From positions 1-64,000 of the forward strand of contig NZ_FNDJ01000035.1 in NCBI RefSeq assembly GCF_900099965.1: 64,000 nt of DNA, read 5' to 3'. This document shows positions 61,551 through 64,000 of this stretch, piece by piece. The DNA comes from Nonomuraea jiangxiensis. Its GTDB lineage: Bacteria > Actinomycetota > Actinomycetes > Streptosporangiales > Streptosporangiaceae. Positions within the stretch are counted from its first letter, which is position 1, and each line of letters starts with the position of its first letter. The notes below the pieces were generated by a model. It made no database searches, was not told the origin of the DNA, and saw only the letters and a list, made by a program, of their open reading frames with translations. A program made the translations under genes and the position numbers.

Positions 61551-62729
61551 TCAGGGGTTCTCGCCCCTGGGCGCCCACATCAGACGCCCCACGCCCTCGG
61601 GTGTCACCTGCAGATGCCACTCGTCCGGCCACACGTGATTACCTGAAGGATCGGCTGTCGCATTCGCGAACCTGACCTCCCCCGCGACACCCATTCCCGT
61701 GTAGTTGGCGTCCCCGGTATAGATCGACGCCTCGAACGAGGCGCTCCCAGGGATGCTCGCTTCCTCGAAGTAGGCGTTTCCGGCGAAGGTCACTCCCCTG
61801 AAGTCGGCGCCCCACATGGTCGCCCACCCGAACCAGGCTGTATCTGCGAAGGTCGCCCCCTCGAACCTGGCCCCTCCGCCGAAGGTCGCCTCGCCGAAGT
61901 CGGCGTACCCGGTGAAGGTCGCCGCCTCGAACGAGGTCACCTTGAACGAGGCCCTTTCGCCGAAGGTCGCGCGCAAAAACCGGGCGTCTCCAATGAAGTG
62001 GGCGCGGCTGAATTCGGCGGTGGAGATGTGGGCGTCGATCCAGTCGAAGTCGATGAGAGTGGCGCCGGTTAGATCGATGCGCATCCCTTCCCACAGCAGC
62101 GGACTGGGCGGGAGCTTGTCCCGCCGCTTCAGCGGACGATCGTCGCGCAGGTGCTCGCCCAGGATGCGCTGGGCGGTCAGGCGTACCTGCCGTTCGCCTT
62201 CCTGGTCGGCCGGGTCTGGTGACGGTGCCGCCGGGGCCGCGACGGCGGCTGTGCGAGCGGCCCGGTAGCGGTGCCGGGCCGCCTGCAGCGCGGCCTTGCG
62301 TTGGTGGTCCGGGTCCGGTGTCGTGGGCGGGGTGTAGGGCATGCGCAGGTAGGCGCAGATCACGTTGACGATGGTTTGGCGGTGCCCGGGGTTGGCCTGG
62401 GCCAGGCGTTCCAGGGCGTACAGGCCGCCCAGGCGTACGGCGGCCTTGTCATGGCCGAGTTGCTCGACCGCTTTGGTGTACAGGTCGGTGACCCGCCGTT
62501 CGGTGGCGTCGTGGGTGGTGTGCGCGGCGGTGATCTCTTGGTGGCGCTGACGATGGAAGGCCAAGCCCAAGGTGATGGCGGCACCCACCCCGGCGCCGGA
62601 TGCCAGCGCGGTGCGCAGCACCTCCCCCCGCGCGCTGCCTGCCCCGAGGGTGGGCTGTCCGGCCTGGCCGGACAGATCGGCCAGCAACCACCACAAGGTG
62701 CCACCCACGGCGGCGCCGACCAGGAGCAC
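61551..62729 (-). CDS. Pentapeptide-repeat membrane protein
   Basis: This 392-residue protein has two N-terminal hydrophobic stretches (VLLVGAAVGGTLWWLLADL and TALASGAGVGAAITLGLAFH), a helical region (RVTDLYTKAVEQLGHDKAAVRLGGLYALERLAQANP) and a C-terminal pentapeptide-repeat helix (ARFLRATFGERASFKVTSFEAATFTGYADFGEATF and on). This layout is common in actinomycetes; pentapeptide helices mimic DNA or mediate protein contacts, and the role here is unknown. The in-frame region upstream contains no better start, so GTG 62729 is taken, though the N-terminus may be clipped. Confidence 0.85.
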   Translation of the reverse strand: MLLVGAAVGGTLWWLLADLSGQAGQPTLGAGSARGEVLRTALASGAGVGAAITLGLAFHRQRHQEITAAHTTHDATERRVTDLYTKAVEQLGHDKAAVRLGGLYALERLAQANPGHRQTIVNVICAYLRMPYTPPTTPDPDHQRKAALQAARHRYRAARTAAVAAPAAPSPDPADQEGERQVRLTAQRILGEHLRDDRPLKRRDKLPPSPLLWEGMRIDLTGATLIDFDWIDAHISTAEFSRAHFIGDARFLRATFGERASFKVTSFEAATFTGYADFGEATFGGGARFEGATFADTAWFGWATMWGADFRGVTFAGNAYFEEASIPGSASFEASIYTGDANYTGMGVAGEVRFANATADPSGNHVWPDEWHLQVTPEGVGRLMWAPRGENP

Positions 62730-62784
62730 GGCCAGCCGAATCCACCAGGCCGCGGCCTGCGGGGTGGACAGCGTCGGCGGAATG

Positions 62785-62925
62785 GAGATCGAGGCCGCCG
62801 GCGAGCACTCCTTGCACGCCGATCAGCCGGACGGCGCCGCCCCGTTCTTCGGCCCGGCGTTGGCCGCTGATCAGGACCCACAGGGCATGGCAATCGCAGA
62901 AGGCCAGATCACGGGCATTGATCAC
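62785..62925 (-). pseudogene. STAS-domain fragment
   Basis: The reverse strand reads VINARDLAFCDCHALWVLISGQRRAEERGGAVRLIGVQGVLA, a STAS domain core in which the phospho-site Ser (DSxGL) is Cys-His and the surrounding domain is missing. It touches the 5' side of the pentapeptide gene. Confidence 0.55.
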
Positions 62926-63053
62926 GATCCGGGGCGGCGATCGTCATGCGTCGGACGCTGGCATGCGCTCGTTCTTGCCCCTTGGCGGGTGGTCATGGTT
63001 GGGGCTTGCTGGGCTGATCGGGACCACGGCCTTGTCGATCGGAGGTGATCGCG

Positions 63054-63635
63054 TCATTCGTTCGCGGATGTCGCGGACGCGAGAAGGAGTTCGGCGAGTG
63101 ACCTGGCGCGCCGGGCGGGGCCCTGGTCGCCAAGTGCCTGGACGGACGCGTACACGCCTTCCATGGCAAGGGTGAGGTGGTCGGCGAGCGAGGAGGGATC
63201 GGCGGCTCCGGTGGCCTCGGCCAGCTCGCCCAGGCGCGCACGGACCCAGCCTTTGGTGCCGGCCGCGTGCTGGTGGGCGGGGTGATGCGGGTCGGGGATC
63301 TCGGCCAGGGCCATCAGGAAGGGGCAGCCGCGGCACTGGCCGGGGCGTACCTGTTCGGCGAGCGCGTCGAAGAGCGCGAGTATCCGTTGGCTCGGCCCCC
63401 GGCTGTCGTCCGCGGTCACGGCATTGAACCAGTCCCTGTAGAGCGAACCGGCTCGTTCAACGTATGCGGTGATCAGGTCGTCCTTGGAGGCGAACAGCCG
63501 ATAGAGGGTCGTGGGCGCGACGCCCGCCTCGGCGGCGATCCGGTCGACGCCGACGGCCCGGATGCCGTGCCAGTAGAACAGGTCGTGGGCGATCTGGAGC
63601 ACGTGCTCACGCGTCTGCACGGCGCTGCGCCGCAT
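63054..63635 (-). CDS. TetR-family transcriptional regulator
   Basis: This 193-residue regulator has the N-terminal helix-turn-helix GIRAVGVDRIAAEAGVAPTTLYRLFASKDDLI and a C-terminal domain with QCRGCPFLMALAEIPDPHHPAH, typical of a common actinobacterial subgroup controlling NmrA/SDR or alkylation genes. It is divergent from an NmrA-like gene, and two operators lie between. Likely autoregulated. Confidence 0.93.
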   Translation of the reverse strand: MRRSAVQTREHVLQIAHDLFYWHGIRAVGVDRIAAEAGVAPTTLYRLFASKDDLITAYVERAGSLYRDWFNAVTADDSRGPSQRILALFDALAEQVRPGQCRGCPFLMALAEIPDPHHPAHQHAAGTKGWVRARLGELAEATGAADPSSLADHLTLAMEGVYASVQALGDQGPARRARSLAELLLASATSANE

Positions 63636-63647
63636 GTGCGACCCCTT

Positions 63648-63702
63648 GTTAGGACGGAGGAACTGTCCTACTGTAGCCCACTGTTAGGGAACGATCCCTA
63701 AC
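63648..63702. promoter_or_regulatory. Two palindromic TetR operators
   Basis: GTTAGGGA-ACGA-TCCCTAAC at 63683-63702 has perfect 8-bp arms. A related looser pair GTTAGGAC/GTCCTAC lies at 63648-63671. Both share the TTAGGnnC half-site, placing one site near each start codon. Confidence 0.7.
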
Positions 63703-63720
63703 ATTCTGAAGGAGGAAATC

Positions 63721-63867
63721 CATGATCTTGGTGACAGGCGGTTCCGGTGGCCGCCTTCGCCTCCGGACGCCGTGGTCATCGACCTCGGCCGCCGGCTCCG
63801 CGGGCACGAGCAGGTCCGCCGCCGGACCTCGGCGGAGGTCCGTCGCGCACTTCGCAGGGACGCTGCG
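63721..63867 (+). pseudogene. Aborted NAD(P)-binding protein start
   Basis: ATG 63721, behind a strong GAAGGAGG, encodes MILVTGGSGG and then leaves the family. Another frame through 63780-63860 reads PDAVVIDLGRRLRGHEQVRRRT, perhaps the end of a different gene. This looks like a deletion fusing the start of one gene to the end of another, immediately ahead of a second start of the same type. Confidence 0.4.
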
Positions 63868-64000
63868 ATGATCCTGGTCACTGGTGCCACCGGCAACGTC
63901 GGACGCGAGGTGGCGGGGGCACTGGCCGAGGCCGGCGTCCCGGTTCGCGCAGTGTCTCGCGCCTCCGGTGCCGATCTGAACGATCCAGCCTCAATGCGCC
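63868..64000 (+). CDS. NmrA-like NAD(P)-binding protein (3' end outside window)
   Basis: The frame from ATG 63868 reads MILVTGATGNVGREVAGALAEAGVPVRAVSRASGADLNDPASM, a complete dinucleotide-binding start (TGATGNVG) of an atypical SDR. It runs off the end of the window. Probably the target of the TetR gene at 63054. Confidence 0.9.
   Translation, partial: MILVTGATGNVGREVAGALAEAGVPVRAVSRASGADLNDPASMR

Overview
The window is high-GC actinomycete chromosome. Codon third positions are almost all G or C, and the gene families are actinobacterial: a proteasome-activator (Bpa) homologue, an SCO6745-type protein, DUF6461, a Trypco1/STAND module and a Pls-type synthetase. Streptosporangiales or a related filamentous order is a reasonable inference, but species cannot be read from the sequence. 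No tRNA, rRNA or CRISPR array was seen by eye.

The window reads as an accessory region made of short intact gene islands separated by transposon and gene remnants.

0-17 kb: regulator/target pairs with visible operators. These are MarR with a metallo-hydrolase and an MFS exporter, an XRE regulator with a membrane protein, MarR with a quinone oxidoreductase, TetR with a quinone oxidoreductase, and LacI with an MFS transporter. Two phosphotransferases and several broken genes lie between them. The broken genes include a DinB gene with one in-frame stop, a MerR gene split by an internal inversion, and ISL3, integrase, hydrolase and Tn3 remnants.

17-31 kb: an SCO6745-family gene, an IS630 remnant, and a divergent NmrA-reductase/MerR pair. 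Two two-component systems face each other. The first is divergent from an ABC-2-like permease that has a large extracytoplasmic domain and no visible ATPase; the second is divergent from a MacB-like ATPase and FtsX-type permease.

31-36.7 kb: a stress cluster (Hsp20 with its MerR/HspR-like partner, a Bpa-like protein lacking the usual C-terminal tail, a STAS antagonist), then DUF6461 and a secreted polysaccharide deacetylase.

38-43.6 kb: the best biosynthetic candidate. A 1308-residue Pls/PosA-family single-module synthetase (A-T, then three left-handed beta-helix domains separated by membrane pairs) overlaps an M1 zinc aminopeptidase gene by ATGA. This is the layout known for epsilon-poly-lysine-type isopeptide polymers and their degrading peptidase. 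The ten specificity positions I align read D-A-E-S-I-G-T-V-V-K, a lysine-like code.

43.7-54.5 kb: PEP mutase-like, SDR, ArsR/SRPBCC, DUF4097, VOC, IS5 remnant, methyltransferase, DHFR-like, a Thg1-like nucleotidyltransferase and a Tat-exported PhoD phosphatase.

54.5-58.6 kb: the best conflict-system candidate. A Trypco1 protein is translationally coupled to a 1197-residue protein with an apparently intact trypsin triad, an NB-ARC/STAND ATPase whose P-loop lysine is replaced by threonine, and a TPR tail. A perfect 24-bp interrupted palindrome lies just upstream.

58.6-64 kb: remnants (DHFR, IS30, IS256, STAS), a second methyltransferase paralogue, a lipoprotein, a pentapeptide-repeat membrane protein, a TetR regulator with two operators, and the start of an NmrA-type gene that runs off the window.
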